Shown here one piece after another: positions 23,294 to 37,100 of a stretch of 64,000 nucleotides of DNA. This DNA comes from Mimachlamys varia (Eukaryota; Mollusca; Bivalvia; Pectinida; Pectinidae), in contig OX392528.1 of NCBI GenBank assembly GCA_947623455.1, positions 50,610,322-50,674,321 on the forward strand. Reading direction: 5' to 3'. Each line of letters opens with the position of its first letter. Position 1 is the stretch's first letter. The notes beneath the pieces are model-generated. The model was not told the DNA's origin and ran no database searches. It saw nothing but the letters and a program-made list of their open reading frames with translations. Position numbers and translations under genes: made by a program.

Positions 23294-26200
23294 ATGCCTG
23301 TTGTACGGGTACCCGACGAGGCAGGGCACACACTGACACTCCTCGAGGTGGACGGGACCTACCGGGCTACCTGTTCCTCGGTACCCGACCACGAGAACGA
23401 GATCAGATCCATACCAACATGGCTGGCACGGGATGATGACATCCTGATCTGTTCCTATCCTAAATCTGGTGAGAATGAAATCACGATAGATAAATTTGAT
23501 AGAGCAATACAGTGACATACCCCAGGTAAAACAATACTTTTTTACCTGAGCTATGTTTTGTAATATAGAGTTTTATGCATTCATAGCAATGTACAACTTG
23601 TTATATATATGTTATATAGTATCACCAATATTTGATACATTCTTTATTAATTCATGACGGCAACTTTTATGATGTTACGAAAGGGAAATGCAAACTCGTT
23701 TTCCTTAATACATGTATATATGGAAATATTTGTACTTTTCCCGTTTACAGATAAATACAAACAATTGGCGATTGTAATTGAAACCTATGGTTATAATCTT
23801 TAAATGAATGCACAACAAACAGATCAAAATGAAACTTTAGAAAGATGTATCATCTGTTTTGTTTATGTTTACATAAGAAAAGAAATAATAACTCTTTACC
23901 TTTACCATGGATAAATTAATAGATCTATACATGTAGTAAAAGTATAGTCATTTTATTATTATTTAAAAGAGGATATCCCGAAAGTATAACGCAAAATAGT
24001 TCTACTATAGTTTCTTTTCTCTTATTACCAGTTCCTGGCGTCAAGGAGTCCGTCGGTCATGTTGGAACTGATTATATATAAACTTTATTTATTTTACAAA
24101 AATTTTGAAACAAGTTATATAACTTAATATATTAATTACTCTTGTTGGCCCGGTTGTAAGCGCGCGATGGTTCTTATTTGTTGGAGGAAACCGGAGTACC
24201 CGGAGAAAACCCACGTGGTCGGGCAGTTGATCCCATACCTTTTCACGTTCGGTCGGGGAATCGAACCCTGGCCGCCTTGGTGAAAGGCAAGTGCGCTATC
24301 AACTGTACCACCCGACCACCCAATTGATTCCGCAGTCACGGTTTGATAACCCCCTTCCCCGAGGGTTATATATCTATTACACAAATAAATAAAAGCAATG
24401 TCGTTTACCGTACGCGTGTAGTTTAGTTGGTCAGAGTAACGGTGTTTTATTAGGAGGCGCACCAGTTAGAATTCTGGCCTACGAGCGTACAGTAGCAAAC
24501 AACCGCGTTGCTGAACAATTTTGTCCTTCACATTTTCCCATAAAAGTTGCGCATTGTGTGTTCTTCGTTCAGAAATTATTTATTTAAGCGTTCGTGTATC
24601 AATAGACAGGTTTTTCCATTACAGTTTTTGGCATTGGTAGGAATAACATAATAGTTCATTAATTGGATCTCTATCGAAAGGTAGACCTCTGCATTATGTA
24701 TGTAATTAATATAACTTCCTTGTACGCAGACAGTACATATTTTAATATTCTTTGATACTTTTGAATAATTTAGTAAACTAACACCTACCAGCTATTTATA
24801 TCCGTTTATTTTCAGGGACACATTGGATATGGGAGGCAGTGACGATGTTGATGAAGGAGAAGGCTGAACGAGTACCTGGCGTCAAGGAGTCGGCCATGTT
24901 GGAACTGATTCCGCAGTCAAGGTTTGATAACCTCCCGTCCCCAAGGGTTCTCAACACTCATCTCCAGTACGGACTGGTGCCCAAAGACATGCTCAATCGG
25001 AGATGCAAAATACTTTACATGATCCGGAACCCCAAAGACATTTCCGTTTCATTTTTTAATCACCACACGAAACTTCTGGATTATGAATTCACGGGATCAT
25101 GGGATCATTATCTACCTAGATTTCTTCGAGGAGATGGTAACTTGTGTTGGCAATATCAAATCAGTATTTGTGGTTTTATGAACCATTATACCTGAGTGTC
25201 TAAACCAAGTAGAGATTATCACATAACTCTTTAGTTATACACAACATCCTGATCAATCGGGAACCTTCGGCACTTTCCGTAAACGAGAAGGAAAGTGCTG
25301 ACGTTCCCGACCAGGGAAAAACTGGTTAATCAAGAGTATAATGTCTATATATTCTATGTACTTTATTTTGGTTTATATCATGTATTTTGCGATGAATTCC
25401 TCTTCATACCCTGTTGTTTTTTTACCTAATCCGATAAAATATGCAGAAAATTATGTCATTGCCATTGATTTTAGATACAACTTGAACAAAATATTGCATA
25501 TCAAATAAAGAATAGCCCCAAAAATGGGGTTTGTGATGAAATTATTAATGTTATCTATTGATTGATACATCTTCATATGTACATTGAATAGCTTATTTTT
25601 AGTTATGGAGACTGGAAATGCACTAGATTTAATGGAAAAATATGTTTCACTTGATGTCACTATCCTATTAATGTCATGATTTTGTCTGACAAACGTAACA
25701 CGATATGAAGAGGAGTGCACTGTACATGTAGTTGCTGACGCATTTGTCTTCAATGTAGCTATATATATGTACATGTAAATTAAATATTTCGTACCGGAAA
25801 TCTAGTGATTACACCTTATTTCGCTTTCTCTCAATGCTACGTTTATGTGCATGTTTACACATATATGTATGTTACGTCATTTCAGTGGACGGTGGCAGCT
25901 GGTTTGATTTCACCCTCAGTTGGGAAAACTTCATCGTTCAAATTCCCGACTACCCAATCCTTGCCGTTTATTTCGAAGATATGAATTCGGTAGGTATATG
26001 ACTCTACAATTAAACCGTTAAGAACCAATTAATCAAATTCGTGGTCAATTTAATATGACAATTTCTCCTTGTGAGTAAGCGAACTCATGTAGGGGAAACG
26101 TCTCTAATACGCAGAACTACAGTTTCTGCCAGAGATACATCGTCCGACCCCCACGTGACGCTGCTCTTACGCGGCAGTGTCACGTGGGTTTCCAAGACAA

Positions 26201-27822
26201 CGATAAAGAAAACATAAATTTTTTTATCTGGTCAACCTCGATCTAAGTTTTGTCATTGTTTGCCGTTTATCAGGTAAATATTAAATACTTTGATGTGATC
26301 AATCCACTTTTTCTTGCGTAGAACCCTTTACGGGAGATTGAAAGGATAGCGGCCTTCCTGGAGGTACCGTATGACGTCATGTTTCTGGAGCGCGTGGCGC
26401 ACCTATGTAATTTTCATGAGATGAAGAAGGACAAAGAGCCAATAGAGGACGCAGAAGACTGGAGAGACGGCCAACCTGGCATGTACCGCAAAGGTAGCTA
26501 ATCCGGATAATGTTTGGCCTACAGACACTTATCACATACCAGAAATAGCCAATCATAATACATGTTGATTATGTAAACAACCAATGACGACGGAAGCCCA
26601 TTGTATATAACACGTGTTATTTTCGTAAAACCCATAAAATTAAACAGTAAAGCAAGTAACAAAGAAATGGTACAGTACATCCGAACACATACAGTGACGG
26701 GTCAAACGTATTTCATTTTCACCTTTTTTCGGTGAATTTGTACTGACTTTGTGTATGGAAGAATTTTGACAATATTTCGCCCTTTTTGAAAGAAATATCA
26801 ACATTTTCCTCACATAACATGTATTTTATTTACCGTTGCGTATTTATGGAGCATTACAGAATTATCTACACTGCTAATTTCCGTGTGAGGCTATTTCTCT
26901 ATATAGCGCTTAAAAAATAACGTTACGTCAAAATGGCGTCCCAAACATTAGATGTTGTATGCCCTGGCCATACAAATAGGAAAAGAGGGAAAATATTATG
27001 AAATGAAACTGGAAACAATATTGAGTAAGTGTACAAAATTTCTTAAAAAATTGATTAATAGATAAGATCAGGAAAATTCATTTCAAAAAGTTGGAAATAC
27101 AAAGCGTATATACATCTGTAGCAAAATTAATTGAAAAAAATAAAACTAAAAGACTTTTGACAGGTAACTGCAAGTGTGTTACTTCAAAAATTTCTTCAAA
27201 TTCATGACTAACTTGTAATTGCCATTCTAAGTATACATGCAGCCGATTGTAAAACGGGTACTCGTGTCATTAACCAATGTCAGGTGGCTCATCGGCTAAC
27301 GCATCATCCTTTCAGATTTTCAGATTTCAGATTTTATTTTCCATCACTCAGACACATATAAATGTGTAACATGAGGTACCAATGTGACCAAAATTCAACA
27401 AGAGTTATTGATATAGACAACTTTTTGACAGGATGATGAGATTGTTTACAATAAAGTAAACTTTGTTTGTAGTAAACACTGTCGGAAAGTTGTCTTTACG
27501 CGCTGATAGTAATGAAACACGATGAACATTTGTGAAGTGTGTTATATGACAACATATTTTGTTATGTACGATAAATTATCTCACAATCATTACTACAATG
27601 TATATAAGGTCTGGTTATTCCCCCTGATTTCACACAAACTTGAGAATAAAGTATATTTGAGTTGTCCGAATTTGATGAATGCTATTATTATTTATTTTTT
27701 ATTTACCTACAGGAATTGTTGGTGACTGGAAAAACTGGTTTACCGTTGGACAAAACGACCTGTTTGACAGAGTTTTTGCCGAACGAATGAAAACTTCGCA
27801 AACAAGTGTACGGTTTTCCTGA
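23294..27822 (+). CDS. Cytosolic sulfotransferase, gene A (complete, 5 coding exons)
   Basis: Exons: 23294-23468, 24816-25136, 25886-25989, 26322-26493, 27713-27822 (882 bp, 293 residues plus stop). Splice sites are GT/AG with phases 1,1,0,1. The enzyme should move sulfate from PAPS to a hydroxyl or amine of a small acceptor in the cytosol. The 5'-phosphosulfate loop YPKSGTHW spans intron 1 (residues about 55-62). The likely catalytic His is in RVLNTHLQYG of exon 2. The 3'-phosphate motif RNPKDISVSFFNHH ends exon 2. RKG|IVGDWKNWFT, the C-terminal PAPS motif, spans intron 4. Length matches the 285-300 residues usual for SULT enzymes. The ATG at 23294 aligns with the starts of B and C; the upstream ATG at 23279 has no counterpart there. 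Exon 1 differs from B and C after DGTY. AATAAA lies at 28059-28064. Acceptor specificity cannot be told. Confidence 0.9.
24032..24367 (+). pseudogene. Broken duplicate of exon 2 sequence in intron 1 of gene A, split by a SINE
   Basis: 24032-24073 matches exon 2 of gene A (CCTGGCGTCAAGGAGTC, CATGTTGGAACTGATT), with a small insertion that disturbs the frame. 24325-24367 continues the same exon (CCGCAGTCACGGTTTGATAA, CCCCGAGGGTT). The two halves are contiguous in the true exon (24873-24950). Between them lies an inverted SINE bounded by ACTGATT and ATTGATT, probably its target duplication. The fragment has no splice sites and cannot act as an exon. Confidence 0.82.
24074..24324 (-). mobile_element. 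tRNA-derived SINE, copy 2, inserted in the exon 2 fragment
   Basis: On the minus strand: GGTGGTACAGTTGATAGCGC, CCTTTCACCAAGGCGGCC, GGTTCGATTCCCCGACC, then CACGTGGGTTTTCTCCGGGT and the tail TTGTAAAATAAATAAAGTTT. Same family as the copy at 20152, with a better preserved B box. Confidence 0.78.
26149..26189. repeat. Short stem-loop with CACGTG in intron 3 of gene A
   Basis: CCCACGTGAC and GTCACGTGGG form a stem extended by CTGC/GCAG, with a short loop around CTCTTAC. Possibly a small foldback relic. Confidence 0.5.
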
Positions 27823-28325
27823 TAGATATGTTTGAAACAAATAGTTCGCGTAATGCAAGTCAGGTCAACTGGACCTATCAACAGCCTGGCCACGCAATTC
27901 ATCCATGACGTATAAATGCAGAAAACATGAATCTATTACTATTAATATGATTCAATTGTAAATATAATGTCAAGAGGTAAAACAATTCGAGATGGCGGAC
28001 CAACACAGGATAATTAAGGAGACAGTTGATAATCCCAAATGATTACTGGTGCTAAATTAATAAATGTGTTTTCAGGGTAATTAAATTACTTGTAAAAACC
28101 ATCGAGTGTTGTTATTTTGGTAAGACATAACCATGGCTACCCCATTTCATTTATTACATGTATATACAAAAAAAAAGACTTTTGTAGAATCTATCGGTTC
28201 TTTATTAGAAGATCAATTCCAACCTAATTACCTTAAGGCTATCTTCTGTCCTAGCACTAGAAAATAAATACCAAAACCTATGGATTCCGCTTCTATATCC
28301 CATACATGACAACCACGGAACTACT
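27823..28325. other. 3' flank of gene A
   Basis: The 3' untranslated region probably ends shortly after AATAAA at 28059-28064. The rest is non-coding spacer before the 44-bp array. Confidence 0.45.
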
Positions 28326-31300
28326 AAATATCTATCCTGTAACCACTAAATACTAGACTTTTTACCGTTAGAGATCTACCCTGTACCACTAGATACTAGA
28401 CTTATTACCGTCAGATATCTACCCTGTAACCAATAGATACTAGACTTATTACCATTAGATATCGACCCTGTCACCACAAGATATTAGACTTATCACCGTA
28501 AGTTATCGACCCTATAACCCCTAGATACTAGACTTGTTACCGTTAGATATAGACCCTGTAACCACTAGATACTAGACTTGTTACCGTCAGATATCGGCCC
28601 TGAAGCCACTAGATACTAGACTTGTTACCGTTAGATATCGACCCTGTAACCACTAGATACTAGACTTGTTACCGTTAGATATCGACCCTGTAACCACTAG
28701 ATACTAGACTTGTTACCGTAAGATGTCGACCCTGTAACCACTAGATACTAGACTTGTTACCGTTAGATGTCGACCCTGTAACCACTAGATACTAGACCTG
28801 TTACTGTCATCTATCGACCCTGTAACCACTAGATACTAGACTTGTTACCATTAGAAAACGACCCTGTAACCACTAGATACTAGACTTGTTGCCGTCAGAT
28901 ATCGACCCTGTAACCACTAGATACTAGACTTGTTACCGTTAGATATCGACCCTGTAACCACTAGATACTAGACTTGTTACCGTGAGATATCGACCCTGTA
29001 ACCACTGGATACTAGACTTATTACCGTTAGATATCGACCCTGTAACCACTAGATACGAGACTTATTACCGTTAGATATCGACCCTGTAACCACTGGATAC
29101 TAGACTTATTACCGTTAGATATCGACCCTGTAACCACTAGATACTACACTTGTTACCGTAAGATATCGACCCTGTAACCACTAGATACTAGACTTGTTAC
29201 CGTTAGATATCGACCTTGTAACCACTAGATATTAGACTTGTTACCGTTAGATGTCGATCCTGTAACCACTAGATACTAGACTTGTTACCATTAGATATCG
29301 ACCCTGTAACCACTAGATACGAGACTTATTACCGTTAGATATCGACCCTGTAACCACTAGATACGAGACTTATTACCGTTAGATATCGACCCTGTAACCA
29401 CTAGATACTAGACTTGTTACAGTTAGATGTCGACCCTGTAACCACTAGATACTAGACTTGTTACCGTCAGATATCGACCCTGTAACCACTAGATACTAGA
29501 CTCATTATCGTTAGATATCGACCCTGTAACCAATAGATACTAGACTTGTTACCGTTAGATATCGACCCTGTAACCACTAGATACTAGACTTGTTACAGTT
29601 AGATGTCGACCCTGTAACCACTAGATACTAGACTTGTTACCGTTAGATATCGACCCTGTAACCACTAGATACTAAACTTGTTACCGTTAGATATCGACCC
29701 TGTAACCACTAGATACTAGATTCATTATCGTCAGATATCGACCCTGTAACCACTAGATACTAGACGTGTGACTATTAGATATCGACCCTGTAACCACTAG
29801 ATACTAGACGTATTACCGTTAGATATCGACCCTGTAACCACTATATACTAGACTTTTTACCGTTAGATATCGACCCTGTAACCACTAGATACTAGACTTG
29901 TTACCGTTAGATATCGACCCTGTAACCATTAGATACTAGACTTGTTACCGTTAGATATCGACCCTGTATCCACTAGATACTAGACTTATTACCGTTAGAT
30001 ATCGACCCTGTAACCACTAGATACTAGACTTATTACCGTCAGATATCGGCCCTGAATCCACTAGATACTAGACTTGTTACCGTTAGATATCGACCCTGTA
30101 ACCACTAGATACTAGACTTGTTACCGTCAGATATCGACCCTGTAACCACTAGATACTAGACTTGTTACCGTCAGATATCGACCCTGTAACCACTAGATAC
30201 TAGACTTGTTACCGTCAGATATCGACCATGTAACCACTGGATACTAGACTTATTACCGTTAGATATCGACCCTGTAACCACTAGATACTACACTTGTTAC
30301 AGTTAGATGTCGACCCTGTAACCACTAGATACTAGACTTGTTACCGTCAGATATCGACCCTGTAACCACTAGATACTAGACTTATTGCCGTTAGATATCG
30401 ACCCTGTAACCACTAGATACGAGACTCATTACCGTTAGATATCGACCCTGTAACCACTAGATACTAGACTTATTACCGTTAGATATCGACCCTGTAACCA
30501 CTAGATACGAGACTTATTACCGTTAGATATCGACCCTATAACCACTAGATACTAGACTTGTTACCGTTAGATATCGACCCTGTAACCACTAGATACTAGA
30601 CTCATTATCGTCAGATATCGACCCTGTAACCAATAGATACTAGACTTGTAACCGTCAGATATCGACCCTGTAACCACTAGATACTAGACTTGTTACAGTT
30701 AGATGTCGACCCTGTAACCACTAGATACTAGACTTGTTACCGTTAGATATCGACCCTGTAACCACTAGATACTAGACTTGTTACCGTTAGATATCGACCC
30801 TGTAACCACTAGATACTAGATTCATTATCGTCAGATATCGACCCTGTAACCACTAGATACTAGACGTGTGACTATAATATCGACCCTGTAATCACTAGAT
30901 ACTAGACGTATTACCGTTAGATATCGACCCTGTAACCACTAGATACTAGACGTGTGACTATAATATCGACCCTGTAATCACTAGATACTAGACTTATTAC
31001 CGTTAGATATCGACCCTGTAACCACTAGATACTAGACTTGTTACCGTTAGATATCGACCCTGTAACCATTAGATACTAGACTTGTTACCGTTAGATATCG
31101 ACCCTGTATCCACTAGATACTAGACTTATTACCGTTAGATATCGACCCTGTAACAACTATATACTAGACTTATTACCGTCAGATATCGGCCCTGAATCCA
31201 CTAGATACTAGACTTGTTACCGTTAGATATCGACCATGTAACCACTAGATACTAGACTTGTTACCGTCAGATGTCGACCCTGTAACCACTAGATACTAGA

Positions 31301-33585
31301 CTTGTTACCATTAGATGTCGATCCTGTAACCACTAGATACTAGACCTGTTACTGTCATCTATCGACCCTGTAACCACTAGATACTACACTTGTTACCATT
31401 AGATATCGACCCTGTAACCACTAGATACTAGACTTGTTACCGTCAGATATCGACCCATGTAACCACTAGATACTAGACTTGTTACCGTCAGATATCGACC
31501 CTGTAACCACTGGATACTAGACTTATTACCGTTAGATATCGACCCTGTAACCACTAGATACGAGACTCATTACCGTTAGATATCGACCCTGTAACCACTA
31601 GATACTAGACTTATTACCGTTAGATATCGACCCTGTAACCACTAGATACCACACTTGTTACCGTAAGACATCGACCCTGTAACCACTAGATACTAGACTT
31701 GTTACCGTCAGATATCGACCCTGTAACCACTAGATACTAGACATATTACTGTTAGATGTTGATCCTGTAACCACTAGATACTAGACTTGTTACCGTTAGA
31801 TGTCGACCCTGTAACCACTAGATACTAGACTTATTACCGTTAGATATCGACCCTGTAACCACTAGATACTAGACATATTACTGTTAGATGTTGATCCTGT
31901 AACCACTAGATACTAGACTTGTTACCGTTAGATGTCGACCCTGTAACCACTAGATACTAGACTTGTTACCATTAGATATCGACCCTGTAACCACTAGATA
32001 CTAGACTTATTACCGTTAGATATCGACCCTGTAACCACTAGATACTAGACTTGTTACCGTCAGATGTCGACCCTGTAACCACTAGATACTAGACTTGTTA
32101 CCGTTAGATATCGACCCTGTAACCACTACATACTAGACTTGTTACCGTCAGATGTCGACCCTGTGACCACTAGATACTAGACTTGTTACCGTCAGATATC
32201 GACCCTGTAACCATTAGATACTAGACTTATTACCGCTAGATATCGACCCTGTAACCACTATATACTACACTTGTTACCGTTAGATATCGACCCTGTAACC
32301 ACTAGATACTAGACTTATTACCGTCAGATATCGACCCTGTAACCACTAGATACTAGACTTGTTACCGTCAGATATCGACCATGTTACCACTAGATACTAG
32401 ACTTATTACCGTTAGATATCGACCCTGTAACCACTAGATACTAGACTTGTTACCGTTAGATGTCGACCCTGTAACCACTAGATACTAGACTTATTACCGT
32501 TAGATGTCGACCCTGTAACCACTAGATACTAAACTTGTTACCGTTAGATATCGACCCTGTAACCACTAGATACTAGACCTATTACCGTTAGATATCGACC
32601 CTGTAACCACTAGATACTAGACTTATTACCGTTAGATATCGAACCTGTAACCACTAGATACTAGACTTGTTACCGTTAGATATCGACCCTGTAACCACTA
32701 AATACTAGACTTGTTACCGTTAGATATAGACCCTGTAACCACTAGATACTAGACATATTACTGTTAGATGTTGATCCTGTAACCACTAGTTACTTGACTT
32801 GTTACCGTTAGATATCGACCCTGTAACCACTAGATACGAGACTTATTACCGTTAGATATCGACCCTGTAACCACTAGATACTAGACTTGTTACAGTTAGA
32901 TGTCGACCCTGTAACCAATAGATACTAAACTTGTTACCGTTAGATATCGACCCTGTAACCACAAGATACTAGACTTATTACCGTTAGATATCGACCCTGT
33001 AACCACTAGATACTAGACTTATTACCGTTTGATATCGACCCTGTAACCACTAGATACTAGACCTATTACCGTTAGATTTTGACCCTGTTACCACTAGATA
33101 CTAGACTTATTACCGTTAGATATCGACCCTGTAACCACTAGATACTAGACTTGTTACCGTCAGATATCGACCCTGTAACCACTAGTTACTAGACTTGTTA
33201 CCGTTAGATATCGACCCTGTAACAACTAGATACTCGACTTATTACCGTTAGATATGGACCCTGTAACCACTAGTTACTAGACTAATTACCGTTAGATATC
33301 GACCCTGTAACAACTAGATACTCGACTTATTACCGTTAGATATGGACCCTGTAACCACTAGTTACTAGACTAATTACCGTTAGATATCGACCCTGTAACA
33401 ACTAGATACTCGACTTATTACCGTCAGATATCGACCCTGTAACCACTAGTTACTAGACTTGTTACCGTTAGATATCGACCCTGTAACAACTAGATACTCG
33501 ACTTATTACCGTTAGATATGGACCCTGTAACCACTAGTTACTAGACTAATTACCGTTAGATATCGACCCTGTAACCACCAGATAT
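28326..33585. repeat. 44-bp satellite array, about 120 units (5.3 kb)
   Basis: The unit is CGACCCTGTAACCACTAGAT followed by ACTAGACTTGTTACCGTTAG and ATAT, 44 bp. Edge units are more diverged. Recurring variants (TTATTACC, CAGATATC, GATGTCG, GATACGAG) mark higher-order copies. The rare variant TTCATTATCGTC at 29721 recurs at 30821, exactly 1,100 bp (25 units) away. Near the right edge, units with CTAGATACTCG and TAGTTACTAGACTAATT alternate with period 88. No coding potential. Confidence 0.95.
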
Positions 33586-33635
33586 TTTCCATTCTTACTT
33601 TTGATAATATTGGACTATTTAAAAAAAAACTCCAT

Positions 33636-33819
33636 TGTAGCGTGTTTCCCTTAGCTAATAAACAACGCATGACAACATCTTGATGGACCGTGGTCAGGTA
33701 CTGCTTGTATTCAGATTACCTCGTGTGCATACAATACTGCTTCCGGTTAGGGAGTACTCATTACTTGATAAACATGTATGGGGAGCCGTCATTGTAGCAG
33801 TCTTTGTATTAACGTTACA
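33636..33819 (-). repeat. 3' LTR (left copy)
   Basis: 184 bp, identical by eye to 38556-38739. In element sense it follows the purine tract at 33820-33829. Confidence 0.93.
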
Positions 33820-34128
33820 TCCCCCTTCTAAAGAAAGAAATTGAGTGACTCCCACACAATTGTATCAATGGAATTAAAGTCTGTTTTAAAACGCGTTGTG
33901 CCTTGTTGTTCTTTAACTGTAAGTTCTATTGGAACACTACTAATTAACAGTCCAAAATTATACTAGCTGATACATTTAAATTAACTTTATGAGTCCATGA
34001 ATGATAATAATAGATGACTAGATCCACACTGATTATTTTCTAACATAAACTGGTAACTAACTACTACTAACACTAAATTAATCTATTATTACACAACTAA
34101 GACTAAGGCACAGTCTCAAAAGATTCAC

Positions 34129-37100
34129 TCAAACCCAGTGAATGGTGGTAACATATTCACTCAGGTAAGCTGGCTTCCTGGACACTCGTGTCGACATCCG
34201 AATTGGTTCCACAGAAGTTGGAGGACTGGAACTTTGCATAGACTCCGGTGAGGCGTTGGTTTGGGGTTCCCTTGTTGGTACATGTTGGGTCGGTTGGGAA
34301 GGAGTGCCGATAGATTTGGATGGTTCATCTATAGCTGGTTGAAATGGTTCCTTGGTTTTACGCAGGAATGATCTATTTCGACGATACGTGCTTCCATCCT
34401 CGGTCTCGACCTGGTATGACCTGATGTTAATGGGTTTGCCCACCACCTTTCCTTTTGCCCAATCTTTTTTCCGATCGGTCGCCGGTTTAATGCGAACTGT
34501 GTCACCATCCTTTAAAGTTGACAAATTTCTCGCGCCTCGGTTGTAAAACTTTATTTCCTTACGCTTCTGTAACCGTTCTGTGATGTCGTTTGAAGCTTGG
34601 GGCTTCAACAGGGTTGTCGACATTGGCAAGAGTGTTTTAGTCCTTCTGCCAAAAATCCTTTGGTTAGGTGATACACCTAGTGCCTCAGATGGAGTGTTCC
34701 TCCACTCAAGCAAAGCCAGGTATGGGTCAGACTTGTCTTCTAATGATTTTTTCATCAATCTTTTGATTGTCTTGACCGCGTTTTCAGCCTTGCCGTTTGA
34801 TTTAGGATAATATGGCGAACTTGTAGTATGCTGTATCTCATAGGTCCTTACAAAATTTCGAAATTCTTTGCTCTGAAATGGTGGACCATTGTCTGTGATT
34901 AGAGTATCGGGCATACCATGTCGCGCACAATTCCTCTTCAGCTTGGTGATGACTTCCTTCGCTGTCTTGTCATGAAGACGGTCTACCTCAAAGAAGTCAG
35001 AATAGTAGTCCACCGTTATAAGGTAGCTTTTCTGATTGAAATCGAAGATATCACTACCTATTTTTTCCCATGGACGACTAGGCACCCCGTGGCTAATCAA
35101 GGGTTCCTTCCCTTGTGCATCGTTGTATGAATTACAGATGTCACACTTCTCTATGAATTCTTTGACATCAGTGTTCATGTTGGGCCAATATAAACACTCT
35201 CTGAGACGTCGGAGACATGCTTGTAGCCCTATGTGCGACGAGTGAACACGCTCCACCATAGCTATACGCATACTCTGCGGGATGATTACGCGATCTCCTT
35301 TGAAGATAATACCATTCTGAATGGTCAACTCTTCCCTGAAGGGAAAGTAGAATCTCAGGCATTCTGGGAGTGTGTCTCTTTTATCTGGCCAACCTCGTCG
35401 AACGATGGATTTCAACTGAGATAGTTCTTCGTCTTCCTCAGTTTCCTCTTGTAACTCTTTGAGTCTATCAGGTGATATCGGGAGGTGTTGGACCAAGTTA
35501 ACGTTTTCAACGTCACGTTCTGACCTTGATCTTTGTTCTCGGGTCTTTTCGTATGGTGCAAATGCGCGGCTAAGTGCATCAGCCATGTGCATCTCTGGTC
35601 CTGGCTTATATGTAACAGTGAAGTTGAATCGTTGTAACCTCAATAGCATGCGCTGAAGTCTTTTGGGCGCACTGACTAGAGTCTTTTTACAGATGATCTC
35701 CAGGGGTTTGTGGTCGGATTCTATCAAGACTTTCCTACCATACGTGTAATTTTCAAAGCGCTCCATGCCGAAAACCACTGCTAACAGTTCTTTTTCGATT
35801 TGGGCGTAGTTTTCCTCTGTTGGCGTTAAAGCTCTTGAGGCATAGCAGATCGGGTGTCCTTCTTGCAACAGACAGGCTCCCATACCTGACTGTGACGCAT
35901 CGCATTGCAGGACTGTGTCCTTTGACGTGTCGAAGTACTTAAGGACCGGTGCGCTCGAGAGTATTGCTTTGATGTCTTCAAACGCTCGACCGTGTACATT
36001 TTCGTCCCATACAAACTCTACATCATCCTTTAAGAGCTGTCGCAATGGTGCTGTCTTTTCGGATAGACATGGGGAAAACTTCTGTACGTAGTTTATCATC
36101 CCCAAAAGTCTCTGAACTTCTTTTTTGTCTCTTGGTGTAGGCATTTCAGCGATGCCCTTGACCTTTTCTGGGTCAGCGCGTAGTCCGTTTGACGCGATTA
36201 TGTGTCCCATGTAGGCAACCTCATTGAGTCTCAGTTTAATTTTGTCCTTGTTGAGACAAACACCTTTGTCCTGACATCTCTGCATGAGTGCCATTAGTTT
36301 TTTGTCATGATCAGCCCGTGCATGATCATCGTCGTTGCCACATCCATACACGATTATGTCATCATGAATCGCTTTTATGCCCTCAAGGCCTTCCAATGCC
36401 TGATCCATTCTTCGTTGGAATTCTTCAGGAGCAGGGGCTATTCCGAATGGCATTCTGTTCCATTTATAACGTCCCCAGGGTGTACTGAAAGTTGTCAACA
36501 GGCTACTCTCTTCATCTAGCTCAACATGCCAGAATCCGTTTTTTGCATCCACAACTGTGAATAGTCTTGCCTTCTGTAGATCCGGTAGGATATCCTCTAT
36601 AGTAGGTGTAGGATAGTTGTTCCTTTTCAATGCCTTGTTCAATGGCTGGGGATCAATACACAAGCGTATCTTTCCGGACGGTTTCGATACCACGACAAGA
36701 GACGATATCCAGTCAGTTGGGACTTGTACCTGTGAGATAACTCCTTTGTTTGCTAGAGTATCAAGTTCTTTTTTAACTTTGTCTTTCAAAGCTATTGGTA
36801 ACTTTCTTGTTGGTTGCTTCACTGGCTGTACAGTTTCATCTATCTCCAAGTGTAACTTGCCTTCAAGTTTTCCTTCCCCTTGGAATACACTAGGAAATGC
36901 TTTTGCTAGCTCATTTTCAGAGTTTGTCACCATTTTATTGTCAATCTGGTGTACTTGTCCAGGTCCTTCTTTAATAACATTCGTGTTGACCTTTATGTAG
37001 TTCATTTCTTGGATCGCTTGTGATCCCAGAATAGGGTTTACTCCCCCTTGTACCACTACAAACTCAAAGTGGTATTTTCTTTTGTTCTTTGGGTTCTTGA

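Noticed and set aside
28326..33585. CRISPR array
   Set aside because: The units are contiguous with no unique spacers and sit in a eukaryotic intergenic region; it is a satellite.
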